Shown in pieces: positions 12,407 to 24,793 of a DNA stretch of 64,000 nucleotides. This DNA comes from Mrakia gelida (taxonomy: Eukaryota > Basidiomycota > Tremellomycetes > Cystofilobasidiales > Mrakiaceae). A program made the translations under genes and the position numbers. Location of the stretch: the NCBI GenBank assembly GCA_024345305.1, contig BRON01000003.1, positions 1,178,001-1,242,000 on the forward strand, in the 5' to 3' direction. How positions within the stretch are numbered: the first letter of the stretch is position 1; every line of letters starts with the position of its first letter. The notes beneath the pieces are model-generated. The model worked only from the letters and a program-made list of their open reading frames with translations. It was not told the DNA's origin and searched no databases.

Positions 12407-15102
12407 TCAACCGAGCATCAACCCCTTCAAACTCCCACTGAGCGACACCTCGTCGTCTTCTCTCACTCCCATCGTCTCACTTCCGCTCCCACCTACACCC
12501 ATCGCTCCTCCAGCAGCAGCCTCCGCCACGGCTCTCTCGACCCTCTCCATCTCGACGTCGGCAAGCTGCTGATCGTCTCGTCCGTTCACCAAGCACCTCT
12601 CCAACCACGTTTTTCCGTCTCGAACGATCCGAATCGAGCCGGGGTTGGTGAGAGCTCGTTTCTTGGCTTGGGTGAGTTTGGGGGATTCGGTGGGGGTGGA
12701 TCTGGGGAGGGAGAGAGGAGGAAGAGAGGTTAGGGTGAGGCTCGACGCGACGGATACGAGAGCGGTGGAGCGTAGAGGCTGGAGCCGATGACAGCTTGAT
12801 GAAGCGTACGAGAAGAATGAAGCAAGAGCGTGTCACTCACCCACCCGTCGTCCTCAACCTCAACGCGTCCGGCGGGCGGAGAAGATGGGTGCATCGATCT
12901 GTGAGGGGTCTGGAGTAAGTCGCTCCGGCGAGATGGACCAGGGCAATGATGATGGCGGGGTGGTGGTCTCGGTAGTCTGTGACGCAGATTTTCTGTGGGA
13001 AAGCGAGGAGTGGAAGAGAGGAAGAGGGAGGTTCGACGCGTCAGTTCGAAGCTTGAAACTCGAGTGAGCGAACGACGAGCGAGCGAAAGGAGGGCCACAG
13101 GACGCACGAAATCCTCAAAGCCAGGGACGGAAGCTTCCCTCGGCTGATGCGTCACCTCCGGAAGGTTGGCGGAGAAGGGATGCTTGAGCGACGAGATCCA
13201 GAGATGCGTTCGAAGGAGAGCTCCCGTTTTGATTGCCTGTCGCATCGAACGCAAGCAAGCAAGCCAGTCAATTCTCTATTTCCTCGCATCGAGCTAGTCC
13301 TCGGGAGACCAAGGGAACCAGAACGGAAGGGAATCAACGCGATGCGACTCACCGCCTCAACCTCCTCCCTCCCCACCCCCGACGTCGACGATCCCTCCCT
13401 CCCCTCTCCCTCTCCACCCTTTCTCCAACAAATCAGCACCACCTTTCTCCCCTCCTCCTTCTTATCATCACCTTCCCAATCCTCTTTACAAGTCCTCACA
13501 CTAATCTCCCCACCCAACACCTCCACATCCTCCTCCAACTTCTCTCGCGTCTCCTCGCCCTGCACGTCCATTCCGATCACGATCTTGTAGCCCAACAAGT
13601 CGAGCTCGACGGCTTCGTTCTCCTTGTCGTGGGCGTTGGAGGGAAGAAGGAACGAGACGTGAGCATTGGTGGTGGGGCGTGGTTTCTTGGAGGGCGCGAG
13701 GAGGGAGGCGTTGATGGGTCGTTTGTTGGAGCTCGAGTTGACGAGGGAGGGAGTTGGTGCAGAGGGAGCTGGGTGAGTGATTTGGATGGTTGAGATCGAA
13801 GATGAGTTGGTCTTCTGAGTTGTGGGTGAGGACTGGAGAGGTCGAGCGGCAAGAGGAGGAGGGGCGCGTGATGTTCGTCGCTGAGGGAAGAGGAGGTGAG
13901 GTTTGATCGACGAGGACGCGACGCCGTCCTCGGGTTTGGGAGGGGTGGGATCGCTCGCGGATCGTTTGGTGGTGGGAGGAGGTGAGAAAGGTGTTTGGAG
14001 GAGGTCGAAGGAGGATGGTGTTTGGGAGGAGACGAGGATTGCTGAGGTTCTGCGAAGAGGGGAGGGAGTGGAGAGGTGTCGACGCTGAGGTGCGGGTTCC
14101 GAAGAGGTGGAGTGCGTTTGGGGACTGGTCGGGCAGGGAGGGCTGAAGAGGAGAGTGGAGGTTTGAGAGGATGGTTCCTGCTCGGGAGTGACGGTGCTGG
14201 AGGCGGGTTGGTCCAGGGATACTGGGAGCGTGCGAGGTTCCGAGGGAGGAGTTGAAAGAGGGAGGCTTTGGCGAACACGGCGGCGGATAGAGGAGTCTCG
14301 AAGGGCTTTCGATCGATGAGAGAGGGTGCTGAAGTAAGATTCGATGGAGGGGATGGGTAGGGAAGCTGCTGGTTTGAGTTGAAGAGCTCGAAGTTGAGCG
14401 AGAGAAACGGGATCCGTCTCCCTCTTATTCCCGTGCGACGAGACGAAGCTCTCGCTGATGAACCCTCTCGACCTCTCCCACACCTCCAGCTCATCCTCCT
14501 CGTCGTCCTCCCTCGTATCGAGCCCTTCCATCTCGTCGTCCTTCGTTGTCCTCATCTCTGCTGCTCGCCTCTTCAACAGCATCGTTCTCCACTCCTCCTG
14601 AACGGTACCCCTCCTCTTCTCGTCCTCTTCCTTCGCTCGTCTGATGTCCCCGATTCCGTTCCTGATCCTGATGACTGTTTCGAAGGGCGCGAAGTATCGG
14701 TACCAGAGGGTTTGAATGATCTCTGCTGAGAAGGTCGATCGAGAAGGGAAGGTAGGAGGAGGAGGGCCGAGGATGGTGTCGAAACACAAACGGGGAGCCT
14801 CTGGAAGGTGGATGGCTCGAGGAAGAACGGACGGATGGGAGAGAGACGTAGCGAGCCTTCGAGCGGCGAGTTGATGGGAGATCTGGAGTGGGTAGAGGGA
14901 GAGAGAAGGTCAGAACGACGAGAGGAAGGAAGAGGAAGTCTCGTCGTCGAGAGAGAGTGTAGACGGAGGATCGATATCCATATCGAGAAGAAGTTTCTTT
15001 GGGAGGTTGTCGTCGTCGGGAAGGAAGGGAGCGAGCTGACCGAAAGAGGCGAAGTTGAGCTTGAGATTGTTGAGAAGGCAACCACGATCTTCCTCCGTCC
15101 AT
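12407..15102 (-). CDS. Tandem-BRCT protein, function unassigned
   Basis: A long exon (about 13300-14890) encodes an N-terminal region with WYRYFAPFETVIRIRNGIGD, a charged segment, and a long Ser/Pro-rich linker with basic patches. It then enters a BRCT fold: LDLLGYKIVIGMDVQGEE, KVVLICW, then after an intron TGALLRTHLWISSL. A second BRCT follows: KICVTDYRDHHPAIIIALV, HLAGATYSRPLTDRCTHLL and DGKTWLERCLV, with the conserved W-x-x-C near the end. BRCT pairs read phosphoserine motifs in DNA damage and replication proteins (Dpb11/Rad4, Rtt107/Brc1, Crb2 types), so a nuclear damage or replication role is likely. The exact orthologue is not clear. The first exon is uncertain: I chose ATG 15102, but the donor that joins it to the ISHQLAARRL exon (acceptor near 14881) is weak. 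In another frame of the same leader RTWTEEDRGCLLNN looks Myb-like. Stop at 12407-12409. Confidence 0.68.
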
Positions 15103-15171
15103 GTTCTCTCGACCTTTCGACTGAGCAGAACAACACTCAAACCATCAACAGCAACAACAACAGCCACGACG
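15103..15171. promoter_or_regulatory. Very short divergent promoter between BRCT and F-box-like genes
   Basis: Only 69 bases separate the two proposed start codons. If both starts are right, the promoters and leaders of the two genes must overlap each other's coding exons, or one start lies further inside its gene. Confidence 0.4.
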
Positions 15172-17711
15172 ATGACTCTTCTCGAATCCAGCATGCACTC
15201 TTCCTCAGATCTCCCCGAGATTGACGAGCACGAACCATCCGAAGGAACGGACGAGGGGAACGAAACAGACGGAGACTCGGGAAGCTATATGGTGAGTCTA
15301 TCTTTGTCTTTCTCTGGGCGCATACACTCTAGAGGGACGACTGGGAGGTGGAGCTTCTTCCTGTCTGGTGGATGGCTTCGTGGGGTGGCGGGACGAGCCG
15401 TAGAGACGAGCTCAAGCAGAAGGAGGGGAGAGCGAGCTCATCCGACCTTCCCTTCCTTTGCCCTCCCTCCACCCGCCCCTCCCTCGAGCTGTATGCACTC
15501 AAGAACACCAGCTGACTCTCCATCCTCTTCAGTCGTCTTCGTTCTACGCTTCGGATCAAGGAGAGGACTCTGAAGATGAATCTCAACCTCATGGACCTGC
15601 CAAAGTCACCTCTCCTCCTCTCCCTCCCGTTCAAGTCCAACCCACCAACACCCTCCCAGGTCTCCCCTTCCTCCCTCTCAAGGAGATCTCCTCTCACCTC
15701 TCCCTCGAAGACCTCGCTTCCCTCTATCGAACTCATCGTCAACTCCGCTCGACCATCGACGAAGGATCACAGAGCTTCTTCGGTCGCTTCTGGACCTTCT
15801 CTCCCAAATCCGAATGGGTCAACCGAGCGAGACGAGCTCACGGCTGGCACGAACCTATCGTGAGTTCAGTTTCTGCCCACCTCGTTCACTTCCCTACTGA
15901 TCCAACGTCCCTCTGTGTACCAGGTGGCTCAAGAGGAAGAAGAAGAGGAGCAAGAAGCAGGGACGGTCGGAGACGGACGACGACGAGAGCGAGCGTCGAG
16001 AGTCAAGATGAGCGAGATTGGGATGGACGAGTTCTGGAAGCAGATCAGGAGGTAAGTCGTTGCTTCTTCAACACTCGTAATGTGCTCTAGAAGGCTGACT
16101 TGATGCTCTTCGAACGACAGTGCCTTCTGGGTGACGAGCTTCCCTTGGGATCGAAACGACCGAGCCGTCAGTCTCTCTCCCTCGCGTTCCCTCTCTCTCC
16201 TCGTCTCTTACCTCTTTCCCTCCTTCTCTTCTTCTTCACAGATGATCCAACAATCCTTCTGGTCCAACCTCCTCTCACCCGAAAACTCCCCTCCACCCGA
16301 ACCCTCTCCCTCCAAGTTCTCCTCCTCGTCGTCTCCCTCGCCGGTCCCTCAATCCCAAACGCGCATCCTCCGTCCAACTCTCTCGGCAGGCTACCGAGCT
16401 TACGCTCAGCACGGCTACGTCCTCACCGGTGTGCACCACCTCTTGCTTCTGCAGAGGCAGGTTTGCTGGCAGTGCTTGTTCTGTCCCGAGGAAGGGTCGC
16501 AAGGGCCGGAGATCAAGATCCTGAAGGGAGGAGGAGGACGAGGAAGGACGGTCGGGTCAGTGACGGCGACGTCGAACGCGGAGGATGCTGGAGAGGGAGT
16601 GGGAGCGGGACCAGGAGCTGGAGCTAGCTCGCCGAGCTCGAAGGTCTGCGAAGGATGTGGTGCTGCTACCTGTGGAAGGTTAGATTGATCTCCTCTTCCT
16701 CTCCCTCCCTCGCGTCCGCGCCAACCCAACGCGACCCCATCGCCACCGCCTCTCCCTTCTTTTCTCTTCTCTCTATCTTGTCAAGCAAAACGATCTAATG
16801 ACCCCCTTGTTGTTGTTTCCCTCTTCCCCTTTCCCAGGCACCCAACCTCCTCAGAAACCGCCCGCTCCCTCGCCGTCGAACTCTCCTTCCTTCCCAACCC
16901 TCCTCCCGCCCACGGGCACTTCCTTTTCCACACCCTCCAGTCGATGCGAGACGTCATCGTCGCTTCCTCCCAAGGCCAGAACCCCTTGCAGGTCTACTAC
17001 AGGAGGAGGAACGCGGCGGACGAGAACTCGGATTGGGTTGCGGCTCATTTCGGTGCAGCTCAGGCTCAGGCTGCTCTTGCGGCTGGGTTTGGTGGTGGTG
17101 GTGGTGGTGGAGGGAACGGAGCTGCTGCTGCTGCTGCTGCGATGGGAGGGAACGTCGGAGCCGGTGCCGGTGGAGGAGGAGGGTTCGTCGGAGGACCAGG
17201 AGGATCTGCTCCTGCTCCCGTGCCTGTTGGATTCGGAGGAGCCTTCATCCCAGGAGGAGGAGGAGGAGCCTTCTTCGGTGGTGGACCAGGAGCAGGAGTT
17301 GGAGCAGGACCGTTCGGTGCCATCGGAGTAGGAGGAGCCAACGCCAACGCGAACCCGAACCACCCTTTCCTCGCACCTCCACCACCTCCTCCTCCCGTCC
17401 ACGTCGTTGTCACCATCGGGAACCCTCCTCCACCTGCTCCTCCTGCTCCCCAACTCCTTCCCCAATACCAGCAAGCCCAAGCTCAAGCTCAAGCCCAACA
17501 ACCAAACCCCTTCCCCGTCCCCGTCCCCGTTCAACCTCAACCCCAACCTCTCCCACCCGGCTTCCACGTCGCTCACAACCCTTACCAGCACGGAGGAGGT
17601 CCGGGAGAGAGACCAGCGATGAAGGACTTGTGGGTGTGTGCGCAGTGTGCGAAGCAGTTCGGGGGGTTTGGGTGGAGTAGGAGGGGAGCGAATGGGGCGG
17701 ATGGCTTCTGA
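15172..17711 (+). CDS. F-box-like protein with cysteine pairs and glycine/alanine-rich region
   Basis: Exon 1 from ATG 15172 is acidic (MTLLESSMHSSSDLPEIDEH). Exon 2 contains an F-box-like segment: LPFLPLKEISSHLSLEDLAS, LYRTHRQLRSTI, ending in W (FWTF, EWVNRARRAHGWHEP). Later exons give FWVTSFPWDR and a cysteine-bearing segment (CWQCLFCPEEGS, then VCEGCGAATCGRH) that could bind zinc. A long exon from about 16840 encodes HFLFHTLQSMRDVIVAS, then a Gly/Ala-rich tract, Pro runs (APPPPPPPV) and Gln-rich repeats. A last cysteine pair (WVCAQCAKQFGGF) precedes the TGA at 17709-17711. F-box proteins are substrate receptors of SCF ubiquitin ligases, but the F-box match is judged by eye and the rest is unlike any family I recognise. 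Intron joins are in frame, for example CGR|HPTSS. Confidence 0.6.
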
Positions 17712-18264
17712 GGAGTTCGACGTGACGTGGGTTGGTTTCTGTAGTTGTACTTTGCTTCTTTCGTTTTCCTTTTTCGTCGTGACTCCCCGTTCTCGTCTTC
17801 GCTCTCGCTTCTACTAGACTTTCTAGCTCTCTCTCTCGCGCGACCCGTCCTTCGCCTTCTTCGTTCCCCGTCCGTCTTCGCTTCTTTACACACGTTGTTG
17901 TCACCTCTTTACCACACTTATGATTTCGCTTTCGATCGTCTCTCTATGAATCTTCTTGAGCTGGGAAGCAGGACGAACGAGAGCGAAGAGGGTCGAGTCG
18001 ACGCGACATTACGCTCGACGACCTCGCTGTTCTCGCTCTGGCTTCCCACGGTCTATTTCTTCGGCTTTTTCGGCCACTTGAGGAGCCCTACAGCACCGTC
18101 GGAGTCGTTCTGAAAAAGACTTGGTCAGCTCCAGAGGAAGCCAAAATAAAAAAGCCTCGAAAAGAAAAGAAAACAACGCCAGTTCGATCGATTCGCGAGA
18201 GTTGACCTTCCACCAAAGCCTTCCCTCCTTCCCTCCCTTCCCACCTCTTCCTTTATCTATCAAC
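17712..18264. other. Intergenic between F-box-like gene and CDC4
   Basis: No gene recognised. The last 60 bases are C/T-rich and lead into the CDC4 start. Confidence 0.5.
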
Positions 18265-19701
18265 ATGGTACGCTGCTTCCGAACTAGGTATCGGCCTTAC
18301 TGGTATAGATGAACTGACATTCGACGTTCTCTTCGTCTACCATACCACCACTCCAGGCTCCCAGTTCGTCCCTTGTCCCTTCCTTCCCCTCTCTCCCCTT
18401 CCTCCTCTCGCCTCTCGCCTCGTCTCGTCTCCCGCTCTTTCTCTCCAAGGCCCCCACGCTGAACTTTATCCTCTCCCCCTTCGTCTGACCCCAGCTCAAG
18501 ACTCCACGAAAGAAGCTTTCTCTCTGTTCGACAAGAAGGGACGAGGATCGATCGGACAGGATCAGCTCGGAGATCTCTTGAGAGCCTTGGGACAGAACCC
18601 TACTCAGGCAGAGGTCAACTCCCTTAGAGCGGGATTGGGAGGAGGAGAAGGTGAGTGAGAACGTGCTGGCTTCCTGGGACGGGAGCAGGGGGGACGGGAG
18701 GGAGCACGGGTGGCGAGGGAGGGAAGGGAGGGAAGGAGAGAGGGGTCGAGGGGAACGAGCGAGCGAGGATGCCCTTCGTCGGGTCGAGTCGAGTTCGTAT
18801 ACCTCGAGGCTGAAGTCGAGGATGCATGGCAGGGTGTTGCTGTAGGGTAGACGAGTCCAGTTTGGCTCATTCCTGTAGAAGGACGGAGCCATCGAGGAGC
18901 TTGAGCTCGAAGGAGGTCGAGCTCACCTCAAACAGATCCCTTCCCTTCCTTTCCCACCCTTCCAAACTCTTAGATCCTGACTGTTGGCCTTCTTCGACTT
19001 TGTCTCCAGTCGACTACAACACCTTCGTCTCCATCCTCAACCGTCCGGGAGGATTCGAGCCCGCTGGAACCCTTCGTGAGTTCCCTCTCGAAGACCGACC
19101 CCTCTCTCTCGTTCCCTCCTCTCTCCCTTCCTCCCTCGTTCGTTCGCTCGCCTCCTAGGCCTCTGGAAGCTGACTGGACGCTCTTCTCTCCTCCCTTCGA
19201 TCACCCATGATTCCCTTTACCTCGCCTACCATCCTCCCACCACCACCACCAACTCCCGAACCATCTCCCAACCCACCCAAATCCCTTCTCTCAGCCGAGT
19301 TCATCAAAGCCTTCAAGGTCTTCGACAAGGAGGACTCTGGATTCATCGCCGTCGGAGAGATCAAGTACATTCTCACCCAGCTCGGTGAGCGGATGGAGGA
19401 CGGAGAGGTCGAGGAGCTGCTCAAGATGGCCAACGTCACTGCGTGAGTCCACAAGTCGACGACGAGCTCGCGTTCTCTCCCTTCCCTTCCCTCTCCTCGC
19501 ACGAGCTGACCTAGCGCGTTTTCGTCGCTCTGGCTTGTTTTTTTTGGGAACTGCAGTGACGGACAGGTCAACTACGAGGTTCGTTCTTACTCGCTCGCTC
19601 GCCTTGAATCGTGAGGAGAGCTCGTGTTGACCACTTCCCTCCCTCCCTTCCCTCCTCTTCGAACGAAACAGCAATTCATCAAGACTGTTCTCGCCGCCTA
19701 A
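18265..19701 (+). CDS. CDC4: Essential myosin light chain (Cdc4/Mlc1), calmodulin fold
   Basis: The spliced product is about 145 residues, the normal size for this family. It reads [99 protein letters not shown] and [16 protein letters not shown], close to S. pombe Cdc4 and yeast Mlc1. EF-hand loops 1 (DKKGRGSIG) and 3 (DKEDSGFIA) are degenerate compared with calmodulin, as in myosin light chains. It binds IQ motifs of type II/V myosins and is needed for the cytokinetic ring. Likely exons are 18265-18267 (ATG only), 18357-18363 (7 bases), 18495-18650, 19010-19075, 19295-19442, 19557-19578 and 19672-19701. Splicing ATG directly to 18495 would be out of frame, which supports the small exon. Confidence 0.88.
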
Positions 19702-20138
19702 ACCCGGATCTCTCTCTCTCCCTCTTGCATTCTTATTCCTCGCTCGCTCGCTGCAACCTGTGCGTATCACCAAGCAACTCTTCGACTCTCCTCCCGACCT
19801 CAACGTCGAGCGCTGATCCGTTCGTTCTCCTTCGTTATTCTCATCAGCCCGCACCCCCGACCTGCTTTCATTATATCCCTCTCTCTCTCTTTCTTTGTTC
19901 GGCCGGCCAGCTTCTTTCGCTTCTTCATCTCTATCCCTTCTTCTCCTTTTTTGACGACGAGACGAGATCGATGACCCCCTCCAACTCTCAAATCTCCAAA
20001 ACCGTGCGCGTCGCGCGTCTGCCCTTTTCCTTCTCGCAAGCGTGCACATCTAGAAAGAGACCCATGAGAGATAAAGAAAGCCAAGAGCTACGGACAAACG
20101 CGATAATCGAACACACACGCGACTCGACGCGCAAAGAT
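19702..20138. other. Tail-to-tail intergenic region CDC4/KRE33
   Basis: Convergent 3' ends. No gene or RNA element recognised. Mostly C/T-rich in the first half. Confidence 0.5.
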
Positions 20139-23100
20139 CTACTTCTTCCCCTTATGCTTCTTCCCTCCTCCCTCATCCTTCTTCCCCTTCTTCTTCCTCT
20201 CCCCCCCACTCTCCTCCGCCTTCCTCTTCTTCTCCGGTACCACCACCGTAGCAGGTCCCTTCACGCTCACCACCGACGACAAGTTCCTTCCCGCTCCTCC
20301 GTCCTTCGCGAGAGCAGCGACCTGAGCTTGGGCGGACGACCAGTCGGCTTCGGTGTCGTTGATGGCGAACCTGCGAATCACGAAAGCGAAAGAGAGGAGA
20401 GGGAGGGAGGGGAAGAGCTTTGGTTGATTAGATTAGAGTCTCGAAGACAACTCGAATAACGAAGGGGAGCGAAACGAAGATGCACTCACTCTGTCAAATC
20501 CATCGAATCAATCATCTCCCTCTGCATCTCCCTCATCTTCTTGGTCACCTCATCCCCAGCTTCCGCCAGATCCTCCTCCACGGTCTTCTCCATAGGTTTC
20601 CAATCGCTCGTTCCTGTCTCCCCCTCCTCTCCCGCAACGTTGACGTTCTTTCGAAGGATGTCCTGAGGAGCTCGTTCGGCGGGGAGGGAAGCAGAGACGG
20701 CTGCTCGTTCGATGGTTTGGAGGGAGGAGGAGAGTTTTCGGACGGTTTTGATGAAGAGCGCTAAGGCTTGGTTGACGGCGAGGGGGAGTTCGGTCTGCGC
20801 GCGCGGGCGAAAGGGAAGGGGGAGGGTTAGTTCTGGGGAAGGACGACGCGTCAAGAGGGAAGACACAGGAGGGAAGGTAGAGAACGCACGGCGACTTCCT
20901 CAATGGACTTCCTCTGGAGACCGAGAGCCAGGAGGATGGAGCTCTGGACGGGGGAGAGGTTGACGTCCGCGGGGAGACGCTGGTCGAAGAAGAGGGTGGC
21001 GATGGTGGGGAGGAGATCGAGAACGACGTGGTAGTCGAGGGTGTTGTTGGCGTAGGATTCGAGTCGCTTGAGATCGAAGGGGGTGAGGAGGGTGGTGAGC
21101 TCCTCGATGGTGAGAACTGGGGAGGAGGAACGAACAGATTGGAAGAGTCAGCGAGGAGAGAGGGTGGGCGGAACGCGACGAACGAGCGAAATGAAACGAG
21201 GGAGACTCACCTCGAGAGACGTCTCGCTTGGCTCCAGCGCTGGCAGCGTCGATGATACTCAGCGAGGTCGAAGCGTTGAACTCCCTGAACTTGTACGACA
21301 AGAGCTGGAGGAATCGCTTCCTGAAGTCTGGTGGACGAAGGCGAAACGTGAACGAACGAGTCAGCAACAGCTCCTCCTCTCAAAAGGGTCGACTCGAAAA
21401 CTAGACGTACCGAGAGCGAAAGCAGTCAACCAGTTCTCCGACTCAGCGACATTGGTTCCCAGCGACTTCAGCATCACGCACGAGTGCTCTCCGGTGATCT
21501 CCTGGGTCGTCTGTCGGAGGTAGAGAGGCACGTATCCGGCTCGCTTCCAGAATCGAAGGAGTTGAGGAGTGAGACCGTACGAGACTCCCAGGTAGTCGAG
21601 AGGTTCCGGACGACGTTCCGAAAGACGTTGGAGGAGAGGAGGCATTCGTTGAGGGTCTCGGATACCGATGGGCTCGGTGAGGAGGTCGGCGTCCTGGAGA
21701 ACGAACGAACGAAGAGAGAAAAGTCAGCTCGCGAGACGATTTGGTTCGAGAAGGAGATGCGAAGGGATGGAGGTGATAACGAACCTTGCTGGGACGAGAG
21801 AATCGGTCGGACTCGGCGTGAGGGTCGACCTCGGGGAGGTCGTCGAGGTTGGAGAGCTCTCCACTGTAGAAGGACGAGAGAGCTTGGAGGGCTCGAGCAC
21901 CGTATCCCATCTGCAAGAGACGAAAAAGTAAGAGTCAGGGCCTGTGTCGAGAGGACTCTACAAAGGCAAGAGAGGGACTCACTCCAGAGTAGTCGGGGTG
22001 AGTAGCGATTCGAACGACTCGAGCCCCAGAGAGCATGGCGAAGTCGTCGTCTTGGAACTGGAAGTCGAGAGCAAAGGAAGAGCGAGCAGCGTCAGCACAT
22101 TGACCTTCGAGTGTTCGGTGGAAGAGTCTGATTGTGAAAGAAGGAAAGACGAACCTGCTGAGCGATCAGGTAAGGAATCATATCACCTCCCGACCTCAAT
22201 CCCTGAGCCAAACTCTTCAAGATGATCTCCTTCGAGATGTTTCCCTCCAAAGCGACCTGAATAACGACGAGGGGATCCGGGAGGGTGTTCTCGTCGTCCT
22301 TTATAGGAGGAAGAAGGACGAAGAGGTGGTGAGCAGGCGCGTCCGACATGAGTTGAAGATCGTTGGGCGTGTTCTTGTAGTGGGAAGCGACGTAGAGAGC
22401 CATCATCCTCTGGAGGAAGAGTTCCGAGGCCGGGTGGAAGGAGAAGAGGGTGTCCCTGTCGACGTAGAAGAGCTCGCAGTCGGGAGGATGAGGGCAGCCT
22501 TGGACGTTCTTCGAAACGACGGACGCGTCGAGGCAGAGGACGGTGTTGAGCCATTTCTCGACCTTGTCTCCGGCGGCGTAACGAATGGGTTCCTCGAGCT
22601 TGATCTCTCGGAGGGTCCTGCTGAGTCCGGCGGCGGGCTTGACGGTGGCTGGAGGTTGTTTTGAGGAGGAAGAGGAAGGTCGAAGGTCGTCGGAAGGGTT
22701 GGGGTCTTTGGGGAGGGTGGAGGCTCGAGTGGATTCTCGGAGCTGCTGGATGAGTTTGATGGAGAGCGATCGACCGGTTCCTTCGTATCCGTTGATGGTG
22801 GAGGCCATGAAGACGAGGTAGGGTCCGATGAGGGATCGAACGAGAGGGAGAGGGATGGCGGCGGCTTCGTCGATGATGACCAGCTCGGCCTGTCCAAGAA
22901 CGTGAGCGTCCTCGGGTTGGATGTACTGAGAAAGTGAAGAAGAAGGTCAGAGAGTGTTCAACGAGCTCTGAGGGGGAAAGCGAGCGAAAAAGCTCACCTG
23001 GATCGTCTGTCGGTGACCTCGGAAGACGTTGACTCGAACGATGGCCTTGTTGAAGTCGGGGTTCGTGCTCTGAACGATGTCGTAGTCGAGATGCTCCTCG

Positions 23101-24793
23101 TATCCGAGAGCGTCCATTCCCTTGAAGATGAACTCGAAGAGGGTCTTCAAGTTCTCCGGCGAAGGCGAGGTAACGAAGATGTTCGAGTAGCCGTGGGCGA
23201 GAGCGGCAGCGATGGAGAGACCGAGAGCGGCAGACTTTCCTCGTCCTCGAGAGGCGGTGAGGGTGACGGTGGAGGAGAGGGTCTTCTCGGCGATAGCCTC
23301 GACGAAGGTCAGGATGGCTTTGGCCTGGAGGAGGGGAGGAGGAAGGAACGACGCGTCAGTTCAACGTCCAACACGACTGGTCTTCGGGACTCCCTTCGCT
23401 TCGTCAAACTCCCTTCCAACCACCATCACTCGAGCGAAAGATAGATCAACTCACCTGATCCAGAGTCTTGGCCAACTTGACCAACTCTCCGACGGGCTTC
23501 GTGTCCTCCAGGCTCTCCTTCAAGCCCTTGAGCTCCTTTCCTCCCTCGATGGCCTTCGCCTTTCCGGGAGCGACGGGGACGATGTCCTTGCCCGTGGAGA
23601 TGGGAAGGACGTTCAGCTCGTCGTCGAGGATGAGGCAGTCGTCACACGATCCGAGGGAGAGGATGAATCGCTCGTTGAATCGAGGAACGACCGACGCGTG
23701 AGAGTCCGTTCGGTATCGAGCGTGGACGTCCTGGAGAAGGGAGAACATGGAACGAAAACGGTCAGCATCTCGAAGAAGGAAACATTGAGTAAAAACGATG
23801 TACTAACCATGGTCATGGTGTAGAGCTGCTGAAGCGAGCTCATGGTTCGAAGAAGCAGAACGACGATTCCTCCTCCTTCGACGGTCTCGACGGTCCTAGC
23901 GAGCAAGTTGGGAGTGAGAGCCTCGAAGTCCTGGAGAACGAGCATTCCGAAGGTTTGACCGAGAATCTTGGTCGAGTCCTTGTAGTAGCTGTGAGCGAGA
24001 AGAAGGCGAGAACGGTCAGCGTTGCGTCGAGGGGAGGGCGGGCTGAACGAGAGCAGAGGGAAGACCTTGAACGAACGTGTATCGAATGTCGGTAACGGCG
24101 ACGAAGAGCTCGAAGGGAGACTGCTCGTTGGCCTCTCGGATACCTCGCTTGACATCTCGCTTGATCTTGGCCTCTCGCTTCTTTCGGTGACTGGTTGAGG
24201 GAAGGGAGCGTTCGAGGTCAGCTTTGACGCGGGGAGCTCGAAGGTCGAACGAAGGACAGAGACAGAGAGATAGACGAACCTGGTGAATCCGAGATCCTTC
24301 TTGTAGCACCAAAGGACTGAAGGTCGAGCGGTGACCCTGGTTTGAGAGAGGAGGAAATGAAGGTTGACGACCTGAAGTTGAAGAGAGAAGGGGAGGAGGA
24401 AGAAAGGTCAGCTCGAGAAGGAAGGAGGGACGTCTTGAAGTTGCTTCCTTTGCCACAGGGTCCTGCAAGACCCCATCTTCGAAGAGATGACGGTCTCCAG
24501 AGAGGAGACCCTCCTCTCAGATCGAGGTCTATGTAGAGCTCTCGCAGAGGTGCCGAGGGCGAGAGGAAGCGGCGAAGAATTCGCGAGCTCGTCCTCCTCC
24601 CTCCCTTCGAATCCTGCCCTCCCTCCCAGCTCCTTCTATACATCCCCAAGCACTCCGAGATTTCCAAGACAAAAAGAAGACTTACCTGATCTCTTCCCCT
24701 ATCTCCTACGAGCACGAAGAACGACCTGTGGTTGCTGGCGACACCGTTTCCGATGAGAGCAGGAATTCGAGAGTCGAGCTGCTTGCGAACCAT
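20139..24793 (-). CDS. KRE33: RNA cytidine acetyltransferase (NAT10/Kre33/Tan1-partner family)
   Basis: A multi-exon gene from ATG 24793 (MVRKQLDSRIPALIGNGVAS, the family start) to a lysine-rich C-terminus (GGKKHKGKK) typical of this nucleolar enzyme. Domains in order: N-terminal TmcA-like region (SFFVLVGDRGRDQ); helicase-like ATPase with Walker A ASRGRGKSAALG, then NIFVTSPSPENLKTLFEF and the Walker B region ELVIIDEAAAIPLPLVRSLI; GNAT acetyltransferase with SGARVVRIATHPDYSGMGYG, where MGYGARAL is the acetyl-CoA loop; and the C-terminal RNA-binding region (LGVSYGLTPQLLRFWKRAGY, PLYLRQTTQEITGEHSCVML). It makes N4-acetylcytidine in 18S rRNA and, with Tan1, in tRNA Ser/Leu, and is needed for 40S assembly. 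The domain order and key motifs are intact. It is divergent from DMC1, with 286 bases between the starts. Confidence 0.94.

Noticed and set aside
13233..13793. Plus-strand open frames opposite the BRCT exon
   Set aside because: They are antisense shadows in a long open exon without splice signals or family similarity.
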